Notes: generated by a model not told the origin, from the letters alone. A stretch of 64,000 nucleotides of DNA from Dermatophagoides farinae (GCF_024713945.1 NC_134686.1:2070001-2134000); one strand, 5' to 3'. Positions 11,496 to 25,600 are shown, counted from the first letter of the stretch. Numbers and translations: made by a program.

Positions 11496-14457
11496 TAAAA
11501 AAAAGATGCAAAAACAAGAAAAAAAAATCAATAATAATTTATTAAACAATAAATATGATGTGATCAACTTTTTTTTTCATTGATGATCACCATCATGATG
11601 ATGATATTCTTGAAAGTCAACAAGTTTTTTTTCTGTGCAAGTTATATATATAAAAAAAAGCCAAACAAACAAGTAAAACAAAATTGATTTCCAATTGGTG
11701 TTATTTGGATTTTTTTTTGTTTGAAAAAAAATTTTTTTACGATCATTTTGTTGTTGTTGTTGTTGTTGTTGCTTCATTTCAAATAACAACAACAACAACA
11801 ACAGGTTCAATCATCTATAATGTTGTTGTTGTTGTTTTTTTTATTAGAATTTATTCATTGAATCATAACATAAGTTTGAAGGAAACAAACATTAACCACA
11901 ACAACAACAACAAAATTATTTTAACCCTTTTTCAACCGATGTGCGAGTGTGTGTGTGTGTAACATATGAAAGCATCAAATGGAATTCAAACCAAAACAGA
12001 AAAAAAATAAAGCACATATACACAATCGTCATAATCAAATATTTCAGGCAACAAAAAAAAACAACAAAAAAAAACAGGGGCAACAAAATTTATTGTTCAA
12101 TTGTGTGTGTTTCGGTGGTGATTTGTTTGAGATGTTGAAGAAGAAAAAAAAAATTGAACGATGATGACAATATATATATATGAACATAATGACCGGATTT
12201 TTCATATTTTTTTTGGGGTTAAGAAAATCCTTTTTTTCCAACAAACAATCATCGGATATTGGAAATGTTTTTTTTCTCTTTCTCTTTAAGGATTTTCAGA
12301 TACATGCAACATCATTGGATTTTTAAAAAGTCAAGAAAATTGAATTTTTTTTTGCGAGGCCATGCAAAAAAAAAAACTTACCAAATATCGTCGTTATCGT
12401 TGTTGTTGGGTAAAAAAAAACGGAATAAAATCACAACACACACCATGAATACACTGGAGATTTTATAATGGAAAAAAAATTTTTTTTCGTTTGATTCAGC
12501 TGGATTATTGAATAATGAAAAAAAAACACTGAAACAAATTATTTTCATTGTATTTATATGAATGTATATGTTTTCTGGAACATCAGACACACACACACAC
12601 ATGTGTGTTTAATATGTATGGATATATTTGTCGTTATATTATTATCATCATCATGGATGGTTGATGGTCCATTGATATTTCATTTGTATAATATGTACCA
12701 CCACGCCAAAAGAAAAAAAAAATCATAAGAAATACACATAAAAACCATATATAAATGTTGATGATGGTAGCAGCCAAACACACACACACACACACACACC
12801 GACCACATCACATAACTATCCAAATGAAAAGCATCCTTCAATACCCATTGATCGTCGTCATCATCATCATCATCCATAAATTGTCGTTGATATTGTTGGA
12901 TTGTGCATTTTTTAAGTCTGGTTGGCAACAAAGTTTCAAACTAGAGAAAATCTTTTTTTTTTTATTACCCAAATTGATGAATGGTCGTTTTTTTTTCTTC
13001 TTTTTCTTCTTCATTCTTTTGTGTGTTGATGCACATTAAAGTCATTCATACACACAAGGTTAGATTTCAGAAACAAAAAAAAAATGAAAAGAGTTCATGA
13101 ACCAAGTACCAGTAAGAAAGAAAAAAAAATGGAACAAATATTGATACAAACACGTGACACGTATTATTATATTGGCGATAAAGATGATTATTATGAAATT
13201 ATTCAAAGATTTCATTTGAACAATCGTCATGGTTATGTGGTTAGTGATGATGATGATGATGATTATATGGTGGTGGTGGTGGCGGTGGTGAATGAACGAC
13301 GACGACAACAAAAAAAATGGAGAAAAGATAGAAATGGGTTAATTGATCCCAATTTTTTTATGATTTTTTTTTGTCGTTTTTCAATGATGATGATGATGAT
13401 GGTGATGGTTGGCTAGTGGTATTCAAATATTCACAACAACAACGAAAGAAAAAAAAACCAGAAACATGGACTCGACTTAATCGACGAGAATGGATAGAAA
13501 AAAAATATAGCCAAACATCACGTGTGTGTGTGTGTATGGAGAGATGTGGATGATGGTGATGTTTTTTTGTTTCATCTCCAGTTATGATGATCATAATAAT
13601 AACGTTTTTTTTTGCCTTCATTCGTTCGTTCTGTTAAAGATAATTTATGTGATTGTTTTAGTGTAGTGTTTTTTTTTTCTTCTTTACTGTTGTTGTCGTT
13701 GGTTGAAATTTTGAGATGTGGATCGTAAAAACAACAAAATTCCACTACTGCCATCACCAATAGGAAACAATAATAACCACCACCACCAGTTCAATAACAT
13801 CACATGATGATGATGATGATGATGATGACAATGACCTTCATTTGGATTCAGAATGAATTTGATTTCATATATATGAAAACACGTGACATTGTGATTGTGA
13901 TTGTATGATATCAACCGATCAACCATACTAATAATTCTAAATGGTCCATTATTCTATATAGAGCGAGAAAGAATGAAAACAAAACAATGCATGTATTGGA
14001 ATCAAAGAAAAAAATGGTAATTTCAAGTTTAGTAATATACATACGGGACACTTGAATGAATATATGAAGATTCATACATTGTTTACGTTGATAATGATAA
14101 TGATGATGACGATGATGACCTTGCCCCTTTCACGAGACAGTTTAATTGCTTTTTCTTCTTCTTCTTCACTGGAACAGTCGATTTGTTTTTTTGGTATCGT
14201 TTTTTCAGATTCAATTATTAAATTCCACAACATGAGGTTTGTTCAAATCAAATGACGACGATGATGATGATGATGATAAAATACAAAGTTTTATTATTCA
14301 AAAAAGAACAACAACAACAAAACAATATGGGATTAAAGGATTCAGGTTTTTTTTCATTTTTTTTTTTTGGCGGGAATACAACAACAATGGAATACCACAT
14401 TGCACATGATTCAAAAAAAAAAAATTCGAATTAAATTTAATATATAAAATTTAGAAA

Positions 14458-14469
14458 TGCGCATGCGCA
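14458..14469. promoter_or_regulatory. NRF-1/Ewg-type palindrome upstream of Ext1
   Basis: TGCGCATGCGCA is a perfect match to the NRF-1 consensus YGCGCAYGCGCR. In insects the NRF-1 family is represented by erect wing. It lies about 500 bp before the Ext1 start codon in DNA that is otherwise very poor in G and C, so it is unlikely to be accidental. Confidence 0.55.
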
Positions 14470-14965
14470 TAAAATTCTATGGAATTTCGTTTTTTTCGTT
14501 ACTCAATATTTATTTCTGGAACACTTACGTTTCCATTCTTGTTTCATTGCTCTGCTCTGCTCTGTGTGCAGTATATATTTATCACATACTCACATGTGGA
14601 TAATAAACTCTCTCCATACAACTAGATACAGAGAGAGAGAGCATGTATGTGTGTGTGTTGTATTAAATGTGATGTTTACATTAAAATATTACAAATACAA
14701 AGTCAATGATGATGATGATGATGAAACAATTTATATTCTGTTGATTGCTTGATGGTCATTTAGTTATTGATCATTCATTCAATCAATGAATCAATGTTGC
14801 CGCTGTTGTTGTTATTCAATTTTTCAATGAAGAATGATGAATCATTGTGAATATTTTGTAAAAGAATTTTTCAGAATAAAAAAAAAAACAGCAAGCTAAA
14901 TTGAATTTTTCATTTTTTTCTCTTCATTTTCCGTATCAAACACCAACAGCAAACGCGACTAGTCA

Positions 14966-17811
14966 ATGAAAGCCATAAAACGTTATATTTGTGTATTATT
15001 TACAATATTCATTGTATATATTGTTTATCGTTCATTATTGTTATTATTGATTAAAAATGATCCAAATGGATATTTTAATATTTGGTTTCGTGACCATTGT
15101 TCAACAACAATATTGTCGAATGATTTACAAAAAAATTTTACATTACCATCGATATCATTATTATCATCGAAAAAAAGTTATTATCAAATGGAGAAATTTT
15201 TTATGGCCAAAAAACATTCCATGACCAAATCAGATGATGATGATATGAATGACGACAACGATGTTGATCATGATGATGATCATAAGACCGGATTAAATTG
15301 TAGAATGGATTCGGATTGTTTTGATTTTAATCGATGTCCACATGGTGATGATATTCGTATATACATCTATCCACATGATAGTGAACATACTAGTGTTTTA
15401 TTTCGTAAAATTGTTACATTCATCAAACAATCTAAATATTATGAATCGGATCCAAATAAAGCCTGTTTGTTTATATCCAATATGGACACATTGGATCGTG
15501 ATCGTCGTTCATATAATTTTCATAAATATTCAATAGAATCATCGATGGATAAATTATTACTACATGAAGGTCGTAATCATTTAATGTTTAATCTTTATTC
15601 TGGTTCATGGCCAGATTATGTTGGTATGATTGTTTATTGATTATTTTTTTTGTTTCAAAAGACTAAAATTTATCTTCTCTTTTTTTCTTGTTATAGAATT
15701 GGATTTTTCCGGAATCGAATATCCAAAATATGCGATATTGATTAAAGCATCAATGTCATATGAAAATTATCGTCCAGGTTTTGATGTATCGTTTCCATTA
15801 TTCATGGAAAATCATCCTGATCGTGGCCCACAACAACAACAACAACAACAGCAACAACAACAATTCCAAAACCATCGTCATCATGATTATAAAATTAATA
15901 ATGGCCTAAATAATAAACCAACAATGATTGAAACCATAAACGAAGATAAAGTTAAATCAACAAAATATCTAATGGTATTCAAAGGAAAACGTTATACATA
16001 CGGTATTGGTGGTGAAACACGAAATTCATTATATCATCTTCATAATGGAAATGATATTCATATCTATACAACATGTAAACATGGTAAAAAATGGAAAGAA
16101 TTTGTTGATGAACGTTGTGATCAAGATAATGCTGAATATGATAAGTAATGTGATGTTTTTTTTATGAAAAAAAAGTTGATTCAAAGTTTTCAAACTTTAA
16201 AAATTTGTTTTTTTTTCTCTTCTTGTTAGACATGATTATCAAATAATGATGAAAAATTCAACATTTTGTCTAGTGCCAAGAGGTCGACGATTAGGATCAT
16301 ATCGTTTTCTTGAAGCATTAAGTTTTGGTTGCATTCCAATCGTCCTTAGTAATTCATGGGTATTACCATTTAGTGAAATTATTGATTGGCCATCAGCTAT
16401 TGTTATGGGTGATGAACGTCTTGTATTTCAGATTCCTGATCAGATTCGTTCATTATCACGTTTTGAAATTGAATCAATGAGATTACAGTAAGTTTTTTCT
16501 TATTGTTGATTATTATTGGTATATTTGATTAATTAATTATCATCCATCCATTACAAACAAAAAACAGAGGAATATTTCTATACAATAATTATTTCTCATC
16601 AATCAATCGAATCCTGATGACAACCATATCGATAATTGAAGATCGTATCAATACACATTGGTGTCATGAAACATTCCTATGGAATGTTGCCAATAAATCA
16701 CCACTTACACCATTATGGATAGATCAACGTTATAATAATATGATTGAATCATTTCCACAATATGGATCGATGATGATTGATAAACATGGTGCACGTGGTT
16801 TCACTGCCATTATTGCCGTATCAAGAGTTATTTCATATTATCAATTGAATAAATTTCTACGTGCAAGCTTGTTGTCATCGAAATTTGTACGACGAATCTT
16901 AATATTATGGTCATTACGAACGGCTGTATTTAAACAATTGTTACATTTACAATCAACACATCCGTCCCTTATTTTGATTGAAATATCAACATCAACCAAT
17001 AATAATGAACAACAATCAACGATGAATAATAATCGTTTTACTTGTTGTTTTAATCATACTGCCGTTACAACAGATGCCATATTTCATTTTGATCCAGAAA
17101 GTAATCTTATTACCGAAGAAGTATGTTGATGATTATTATTTCAAACATTCGATTATCATTTTATTCATTTTTTTTTACAGATTGATTTTGCCTATCTAGT
17201 TTGGGAATCATTCTCCGAACGATTGATTGGTTTCAGTGCTCGTGATCATTATTTTGATAATGCCAAAAACCAATGGACCTATACATCAAAATGGACAAAT
17301 CAATATTCAATCATTTTATTCGATGCAGTTATCTATCATAAGTGAGTTTTTTTTTGTTGTTTAAATGAAAATGAATAACTTTCTAATCAATCATTCATTC
17401 AACAGGTATTACAATTATCTTTATTATGAACATATTTATTTGAAAAATATAAATTCCACTTGGAATTTCGATGAAGAATGTTCTGGTTTAGCATTCAGTA
17501 AGTATATTATCATATCATATGATTAAAGTTAACATTTCTAATCCATTTGAAATGAATTAGATTTTCTCATCAGCCATATAATACGTGAAAGTCCATTGAA
17601 AGTAACACAGAGGAAAAAAACCATTTCCGGTGGCACATTATTCGATTCATGGTTAGCGTGGATTGATCGAAAATCTTGTTTTCAAAAATTAATCAAATTC
17701 TATGGTTATATACCGTTGATAAAATCCAAAATTCGTTTCGAACCATTATTATATAAAGATGTTGTTAGTTCTATGCGTAAAAAATATCGTAAATTAGAAA
17801 TGATTGTTTGA
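14966..17811 (+). CDS. Ext1: Exostosin-1, heparan sulfate polymerase subunit
   Basis: Seven exons: 14966-15623, 15697-16144, 16230-16487, 16568-17120, 17181-17341, 17406-17497 and 17561-17811. The product is 806 residues. EXT1 (Drosophila tout-velu) pairs with EXT2 in the Golgi to extend heparan sulfate with alternating GlcA and GlcNAc. The sequence shows a type II signal anchor at about residues 7-29, then a GT47 domain from about 112 (FCLVPRGRRLGSYRFLEAL near 381-399, GDERL) and a GT64 domain (DFAYLVWESFSERLIGF, YTSKWTNQYSI, YHKYYNYLY, and the family C-terminus RKKYRKLE). A glutamine tract at about 265-275 and a following asparagine/lysine-rich stretch form an insertion absent from the vertebrate protein. 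The GT64 acidic motif reads DPES (630-633) where vertebrate EXT1 has DEDT. Introns are 60-85 bp. Confidence 0.94.
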
Positions 17812-19588
17812 AGAATGATAATTTTGAAAGGTAAAAAAAAACGTGGCCAGACAATCAATCGATCGGAAAACATTCTCATGATTTTTTTTTTTTGATCAAG
17901 TTGAAGTTGTTAATAACACTGTGTTTTTATGTTGTGTTTATTTATTCGTTTTTTTTGTGATATTTTCATTCATTCAATTCTTCAATCATCTTAACACCTT
18001 ACACATTTTTTTTGTGACAATATTCTTGTCATCATCATCATCATCTTATCATCTTATTATTTATAAATTAATTAAAAAAAAAAAAAAATTTTTTTTGAAT
18101 TTTAAACACAGAAAAAAATAATAATAAAACGCATGCGTCAACAAGAGCAGCTGAGCATCGAATTTCGTCGTCGTCGTCGTCGTCAACTTTGATGATTGGT
18201 GTTTGTGTGGTGTCACCACTATCGAGCCATATTATTATTATTTGTCTCTTTATTGTTTGTTGTTGTTGTTGTTGTTGTTGTTATGCAGCCACAGCAGAGA
18301 AGCATTTGTTGTTGTTGTTGTTGTTGTTGTTGAATGTCTGAAATTTTGTCTTTTTTTTCAATCTTTTCTTCACACAAAAACAACAAAGAAAAAAAATTGA
18401 ATGCGTACATTTGAATATAATCATCAAGCAAAAATAAAAGATGTTAAAGAATTGAAACAAAAGTGTGCTGTGTGTGTGTGTGTGTGTGTATGTTCTGGTG
18501 AAGGGTTGCGTGTGTCTGTGTGATGATATTATCATCGGCAAAAATTAAAAAAACCTTCAAACCGATCATTGAACTAAAATTTGTGTGTCCATTTAGTTTT
18601 TGTTTTTCTTTCGGGTAACAACTAACCACAGAGAAACTCGACAACAACTTTCAAGATAATATATTCTTGCTTGTGATAACAATCAATATCAATCAATGAT
18701 TAATGATGATCGATAAATGATTTGGCAAATTAAACTTCAAAACACACACACACACACACTGACAAACACCCATGGTCATTCTGTTTGGAATCTTTTAATC
18801 AATCAATCAGGTTATGTTCAAGTGCGTAATGAATTGCTTTCATCATCATCCATTGTCATCATCATCATCATCGTTATTATCGATTCGTGGCCACCATATA
18901 CCACCGTGTATACGACGATAAACAATTGTATTACTCATATCGATGATAACATTGTTAAATTAACACCATCATCATCATTGTGTGTGTGTGTGTGTGTGTC
19001 GAAGCAATTTTTCTATTACGTTGTTGTTTTTTTTTTTACCAAAAACAAAACAAAACAAGAAAAAACTTCATATCTTTGAAAATATTTGTCAACAATTGAC
19101 AAATTTTTTTTTTGTGATACAAACAAACGAAAACAAACAAAAGTATTCGTCTTCCGTCATTTGTCGTCATTATCATCATCAACAACAACAACATTGAACC
19201 CTTTTTTTATGGTTTCTTCACTCGATTGGAAATTTCTTTTCCAAAAATCTCATTAATCATCATCATATTGATTGAATTTCATTAATTCTAGTTTTCAATT
19301 TAATTTGTGATTTCTTTTCTTTTTATTTTTTTTTTATATTTTCGAAATTCGAATTCTATTTCTATTCGAGTTTAATTTGTTTTGTTGATTTTCATTGGTT
19401 TTTTTTTCATTCTTTTCTCACTCACACACACAATAATTGTAGTTTTTGTTTTTTTGATTTTATTTTATTTTCGATGTTTGTTTTTCTAATTTCAAAAAAT
19501 TTGTTTTTGTTTTGAATTTCAAAACATTTTAAACACCCACACCCAACATCCAATACACACACACACACTTAAAAACCAAATAATAATA
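17812..19588. other. Intergenic interval Ext1-Rnf11
   Basis: About 1.8 kb without a recognisable gene. It begins with the likely Ext1 3' UTR and ends with the Rnf11 5' flank. It contains a palindrome ACGCATGCGT at 18129-18138, a (CGT)6 run at 18166-18183, two GTT runs and several CA/GT repeats. Open frames here are repeat-derived. Confidence 0.6.
18123..18128 (+). terminator. Candidate Ext1 poly-A signal
   Basis: AATAAA about 310 bp after the Ext1 stop codon and before the CGT-rich flank of Rnf11. Confidence 0.4.
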
Positions 19589-20325
19589 ATGGGCAATTGT
19601 CTTAAAACAGTGTCATCACATGATGACATTTCATTATTACGTGATAGTGCACCAACTGCACAACGTGATTCTTCGGATCATTCATCATTGGTGGCCAATA
19701 TAATTAATACAGCAGCAATACAACAACAACAGCAGCAGCAGCAGCATCAAGCACAGACACATTTTGCCTTGGATTTGGATGGTAGTCGTGTGTCAACAAC
19801 ACGTAACAATATTGTTAATGCTATTATGATTGGTGGTACACAACAACAACAACAGGTAATTGATTTGTTTGAAAATATGATCATTTTAATTGAATTTTTT
19901 ATATTTTCAGGAAAATAATACTGGATCAACATTATTATTTTATCCATCACCAAATGTTAGCCGTCAAGCAAATCAATTGACCGAAGAGGAACAGATAAAA
20001 ATTGCACAACGTATTGGTCTAATACAACATTTACCCACTGGATCATATGATGGTTGTAAAAAGAATCGAGAGTAAGTATATTGTTTGTTTGTGGAAAAAA
20101 AACACTTGATGATAATAATGATTTTTTTTCAATGACCAAAAAAAAACAAACAGATGTGTGATATGTATGATTGAATTTTTAATGGATGATCCAATACGTT
20201 TTTTACCATGTATGCATATTTATCATACAAAATGTATTGATGATTGGTTAATGCGTTCATTAACATGTCCATCATGTATGGAACCAGTTGATGCGGCATT
20301 ATTATCAGCCTATCAAACAGATTGA
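19589..20325 (+). CDS. Rnf11: RING finger protein 11 (E3 ligase adaptor)
   Basis: Three exons: 19589-19855, 19911-20071 and 20154-20325; 199 residues against about 154 in vertebrates. The N-terminus MGNCLK carries the myristoylation Gly2 and palmitoylation Cys4 expected of membrane-anchored RNF11, followed by DDISLLRDS. The block QLTEEEQIKIAQRIGLIQHL, then a RING-H2 domain from Cys144 (ECVICM, PIRFLPCMHIYH, CIDDWLMRS, CPSCMEPVDAALLSAY), is nearly identical to human RNF11. RNF11 works with NEDD4-family ligases and A20 in ubiquitin control of signalling receptors. The extra length is a glutamine-rich central insert (about 45-52 and 85-89). No PPxY motif is present in this model, although RNF11 normally uses one to bind WW domains. 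Introns are 55 and 82 bp. Confidence 0.96.
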
Positions 20326-20723
20326 TTGATTTATTGTTTTGTAATTTTTTTTTTCGCCGAACGAATACTATCACTGTGTATATTGGGGGAAAAACAAACG
20401 AAGATATTGGATTACGGATTTCTTGTGGATGGTGGTTAAGAGAACAAAACGAAACAACTATAAAATCGAATCAATTTTGATTGGATTGGATTCGATAAAT
20501 TTTTTTTTCTAAATTTGTAAAATCATCATCATCATAGATTTAGCAATCAATTTTATTCATTTTTCCATACGAACACCCATACACACACATCATTATCATA
20601 TATAGAAATTTTTATTTTTTAAATTTTTTGCATTTTGGATCTGATTATGAGAACACACACACACATTATCATCAACATCATCATCATCGCAACATCGATT
20701 TAAAGAATGAACAAATTCAGCGA

Positions 20724-20733
20724 AATAAATAAA
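20724..20733 (+). terminator. Overlapping poly-A signals, Rnf11
   Basis: Two overlapping AATAAA hexamers about 400 bp after the Rnf11 stop, followed by an A-rich stretch. Confidence 0.45.
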
Positions 20734-22268
20734 AAGAAGAAGAAAAAAAATATGATAATAACTTATCCATCATCATTCTAGTCGATTTGAATTTTTTTTT
20801 TTTTTTTTATTTTTTTTCATTTCTGTTTTTATTATCACATCACCATCACCAAGCAAACAAATTGATTCATCATGAATGAAAAAAAAACAAGAAAATGTGT
20901 CACTTCATTTATGAACACACACACACACACATCCTCTTTTTTTTAATATTCCAAATTACAAAAAAAAAACACTGATTGACCAACCATCAGAATACACCCA
21001 CACACCCGTCCAACACCAAATAATGATGATGATGATGATGAATCAAACAATGAGAATTTGAAATGATTGGAAATCAACAACAACAGCAACAACAACAACA
21101 AACTATCATCTTGATTTAATATTTCATTTGTTTTCAATATTCGCTGAAAGAATCATTTTGATTTTAATAATAATAAAAATAAAAACAGAAATTTGAATTT
21201 GATTTTCTCATACGAAATTTTTTTTTTTTTTTTTTTGAACAAAAATTGATTGATTTTTTGTTTTTTGTTTTTTCGAATTGAACCATTTTTTTGATTGATT
21301 TGATATCACCTGATCATGCGTGTGTGTGTGTGTGTGTGTGTGTGTTTTGAATCGAATCGAATGTTTGATTCATATGTTCGATTGACTACATTTTGACCAT
21401 GTTTTTTTTGCGCTTCAATTAACTGACTGGCATTGATTTGGATTGAAATGAAAACAAAAATTTTTACCACAATCCATTATTTATTCTCTAAGACGACGAC
21501 AACGACGACAAAAATTGATGTAATAATCCTTATAATATTTATCCGTCCAGGTTTGTTTTCAGATAATTTTTTTTATCATAATCTTATCATAATTGTTATT
21601 ATTAATTTTCCATGAGTCTTAATCAAATAATGATGATGATGGTGATGATGATGATGATGGCAAATTCCGAAAATAATCATCATGAGTTAATAAAATAAAA
21701 TGACAGTATCAATCAAGTACCATTTTATTTTTTATTGATAATCATAATGATGATGATGATTACTCTGTGTAGTAATGGTTTGGTTCTCGAGAAAAAAAAT
21801 TAATAATTTTCTAGCTATGATGATAAACTAATGATATTAGATTACATTAAGCAACAAACAACAATACAAGTCGATTGATTTGATGAATTGAATTTGTTTC
21901 GACCGTTTTTTTTTCTGTTGCCCGTTACGTTTGGTTGAATATAAGAAGATTCTTTATTTATTTTGTTTTCCATGTTAATCACCAAATGTGTGTGTGTTTT
22001 TTTTTCAACACGGACGTTTCCAGATTTAATCTCCGTCATCATCATCATCAAGGGTATATTGATCTTTCAACTCTGCAAAACAGTGAACAACAACACAGGG
22101 TAAGTTCATTTAATTTCATCATTACATCAATGATGACAAACAACACAGTCAGGGTTATTAGAATGTTTCATTGATCCAAAAAATAAAAAATAAAAATAAA
22201 AATAATGAAAACTTTTAGATTTTTATTATGAATGAACAAAATTTAAATGTTCATTCATATATTATCAC

Positions 22269-22299
<31 letters not shown>
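22269..22299. repeat. (TAG)n microsatellite
   Basis: About ten uninterrupted TAG/AGT units. On the plus strand it gives a valine run in one frame and stops in another, so the open frame over it is not evidence of a gene. Confidence 0.9.
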
Positions 22300-22301
<2 letters not shown>

Positions 22302-23327
22302 CGATGTCCTGTAGGTATTTTACAAAATCACTCAATAAATGGACACAGCCCAATCATATGTGTGTGGTAGAAGCAAAGAGAAAAACAGTTGAATTTATAT
22401 TTATCAACAACAACAACAACAACAACTAAAAAAAAAACCAAACGAAATGACGTGTGTATACAATAAATAGCACACATAACAGTAATTTTTTTTTCGTTTT
22501 AAAAAAAACTCCTTACCAAACAATAAAAAAAAATAGAGAGAATTTTTGATTGGCAAAAACCAAAAAAAGCAAAAAGCAAAAAAAAAAAATTAACCAACCA
22601 ATAAATGCAGCAATAAATATTGCAACATCACACACGCACACACACACACACATCCATTTTGTTGTTTGTTGGCGTCATATGTTCACAATAATATAAAAGT
22701 GGTGACATTTAAACTTTACAAATGTGATGATGATGATGATGGTAATTAATTTCAATTGATTGATCGATTGATTCGCTTTTTATATTGGTAATCTAATATA
22801 ACATTTGAATTTGAATTTCATTTTTTCCTATCATCATTTTATAGCTTTTATTTTGTCAAAGAACAAAAACACAATGTCATTTGATCGCACGTCCAACTAA
22901 CCCAATATATGACAACGACGATAATCATCAATATAAACATTAAAATAACGACCAATTGTGATTTGATTTGCTCATCATCATCATCAATAATCAATCAATA
23001 CTGATATCAATATTGAACGTTTGTTTTTCTTTTTTCTTTTTTTTATGCCATCCGAATATCAATAACAAAAACAATGATGATTCATGATTCGAATGAAAAT
23101 TATCAACAACATTGATAAATGGATATGAATATATGAATATTATGATTTTGTCGTTTGATTTACAATTTCATTTTCTCTCCATAAAGTGAACGTGAATTTT
23201 ATGAATTTTTATTCTATTCTCTATTGCATATGATCATCATTTGTAAATTTTATGAAAAAAAAACTCTGCATTTCAAATTATTCCATTCCATTGGTGATTT
23301 CAATAGCTGTGAAAATTAAAAAAAAAA

Positions 23328-25600
23328 ATGTCACCATCCTTTATATTATTATCATTATCATCCATCTTTGATGTGGCATTCATCATCATTTTTTTGATCA
23401 TTCCATTTGGCCATACATTGGATGGTCCAAATATTTGTACAAAAAATGAAACGTATGTATTTGGAAAATTGTTTTCTGTGGTTTTCTTTTTTACTAATCA
23501 AAGTTTTTTTTCCCAGAGTTCCAATTAAATATGATATTCAAATTCCCAAACCACAAGAGATACGTACAGTCGGCTGGTGTTTACAGATACCGCCTAGATG
23601 TCCAAAATTAAAGTACGTTTGGTCATCGTCACCATCTTCATTATTATTATTTTAATTAACAACAATTTTTATCTATAATTTTTTAACCAAAATTATATTG
23701 AACCTATGTGTGAATTTCCTTTTTTTATCTTGTCGGTTTCCTGTTTGTTTCATTTCTTGGAATTTTTTTTTTATTTTGCTTTTTATACAAATGTATAGAG
23801 TCGTTTATCGTATGGAAACGGTGACCAAAATTCGCAATGAATCACGTATTTTGGAACATTGTTGCCATGGTTATTATGAAGCTAATGATAAATGTTTACG
23901 TAAGTATATCGATAACTAATATATTTGGATTGATTGATTGCTAATTTTTTTTTTGTTTTGTTTTCATTTAGCCATTTGTAAAGATGAATGTGTTCATGGA
24001 AAATGTATTCAACCAAATGTTTGCCATTGTGAACCAGGGTATGTGTGTGTTGTGATCGGATAAATCTTTTTCGGTATTGATGAAAACCATTTATTTTTTT
24101 TCTTTAATTTACAAACGATCAATTATCGCATTAGTTGGGGCGGTGAAACTTGTAATAAAAGTAAGTTTGATTGATTTTTTTTTCAATTTTTAGAAATTGA
24201 AAACATTTTTTTTCGGTTGATTAATTAGACTGTCCGAATCGTCATTATGGACCAAATTGTGAGAATGAATGTAGATGTGAAAATGGCGCCATTTGTAATC
24301 CGATCAATGGTGATTGTTCATGTCCACCGGTAAGTTTGTTTGTTTCGATTGTTTCAATGTTTCAATGAAATTTTTTTTTTTTTGTTTTGGTTCGCTTCCA
24401 TTGTATATATATAGGGTTGGACAGGTATAAATTGCAATCAACCTTGCCCATCAGGACATTTTGGTTATAATTGTGTCCAATTATGTCAATGTGAAAATGG
24501 TGTTTGTGACCATATAACTGGTGTTTGTAAATGTAAACCAGGATTTAGTGGGGCTCTTTGTGACCGGAAATGCCCTGAAGGCAAACATGGAATTGATTGT
24601 ACGAATTCTTGTCGCTGTCAAAATAACGGAACATGTGATTTCGTAACCGGTGTTTGCAATTGCCTTTCTGGTTGGTCTGGTTCAGCTTGTACTGAATCCT
24701 GTTCAATTATGGGACGTTGGGGGCCGAATTGTTCGAATGAATGTGAATGTTTTAATGGCGGTGTTTGTCATCCAATCACTGGAGAATGTCAATGGTTCGT
24801 TTTTGTTTTTGATGATGATGGTTTTTTGTTTATATTTTTCAAAAATTGATTTCATTTTTTCTCCCATTGCAGCTCTGCAGGCTATACTGGTAAAAGATGT
24901 GAAAATGAATGCCCTGATTATAAATATGGTCCAAATTGTTTATCAACATGTGATTGTCAGAATGATGCTCGATGTGATCGTATAAATGGTAACTGCATTT
25001 GTTCAAAAGGTTATGCTGGTAAAAGATGTGAACGTCGTGAATGTCCATTTGGTAAATATGGCCTTGATGATGGATGTAACAAACAATGCCAATGTCATAG
25101 CAACAACACGATTCGTTGTGATCCATTCGATGGTTCATGCAAGTGTAAACCGGGTTTCAAAGATTATTGCTATAAACAATGTTCACCTCCATATTATGGT
25201 GATGATTGTAAGAATGTTTGTGATTGCGAAAATGGTCTTTGCCATCATGTTACCGGGGATTGTATATGTAATTCCGGTTGGACTGGTGAAAAATGCCAAA
25301 AACCTTGTTTCGCTGGTACATATGGTATTGGTTGTGCACAGAAATGCATCTGTTTTGGTAATGTTCGTTGTAATCCAGAAAATGGTCAGGTATGTGATAA
25401 TTTTAACAGAAAAAAAGAAAAAAATTCAAAAAAAATTTTGTTTTCATTTTAGTGTGATTGTCCGGCTGGATTTTCTGGCCTAAAATGTAATAGACCATGT
25501 CCACCACAAAAATTCGGTGAAAAATGTTCACAAAATTGTCGTTGTATGAATGATGCTGCTTGTAATCCTGTTAATGGTAATTATTATTATTATTATTTTA

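Larger units (their letters stand above)
5305..14965. other. 9.7 kb gene-poor interval between the DM gene and Ext1
   Basis: I find no supportable exon on either strand. The stretch is poly-A/T tracts, CA/GT repeats, ATG/CAT and GTT/AAC trinucleotide runs and a GATA tetranucleotide array. Open frames here are low-complexity (poly M, H, F, V, K) and lack family similarity. It must contain the upstream regulation of both flanking genes, whose 5' ends face away from each other, and could hold unspotted 5' UTR exons. The only strong site I see is an NRF-1-type palindrome at 14458-14469. Confidence 0.6.
20326..23327. other. Intergenic interval Rnf11-Draper
   Basis: Three kilobases without a supportable gene: Rnf11 3' UTR, then CA/GT, GAT/ATC and AGT repeats and poly-T tracts, then the Draper 5' flank. 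Open frames at 21.8-22.4 kb are low-complexity and unrecognised. Confidence 0.6.

Noticed and set aside
13084-13416. 110-codon plus-strand open frame with a fairly mixed N-terminal half
   Set aside because: Its first 60 codons look less repetitive than most, but it ends in GAT/GTG/ATG repeats, has no recognisable motif and no splice partners I could find.
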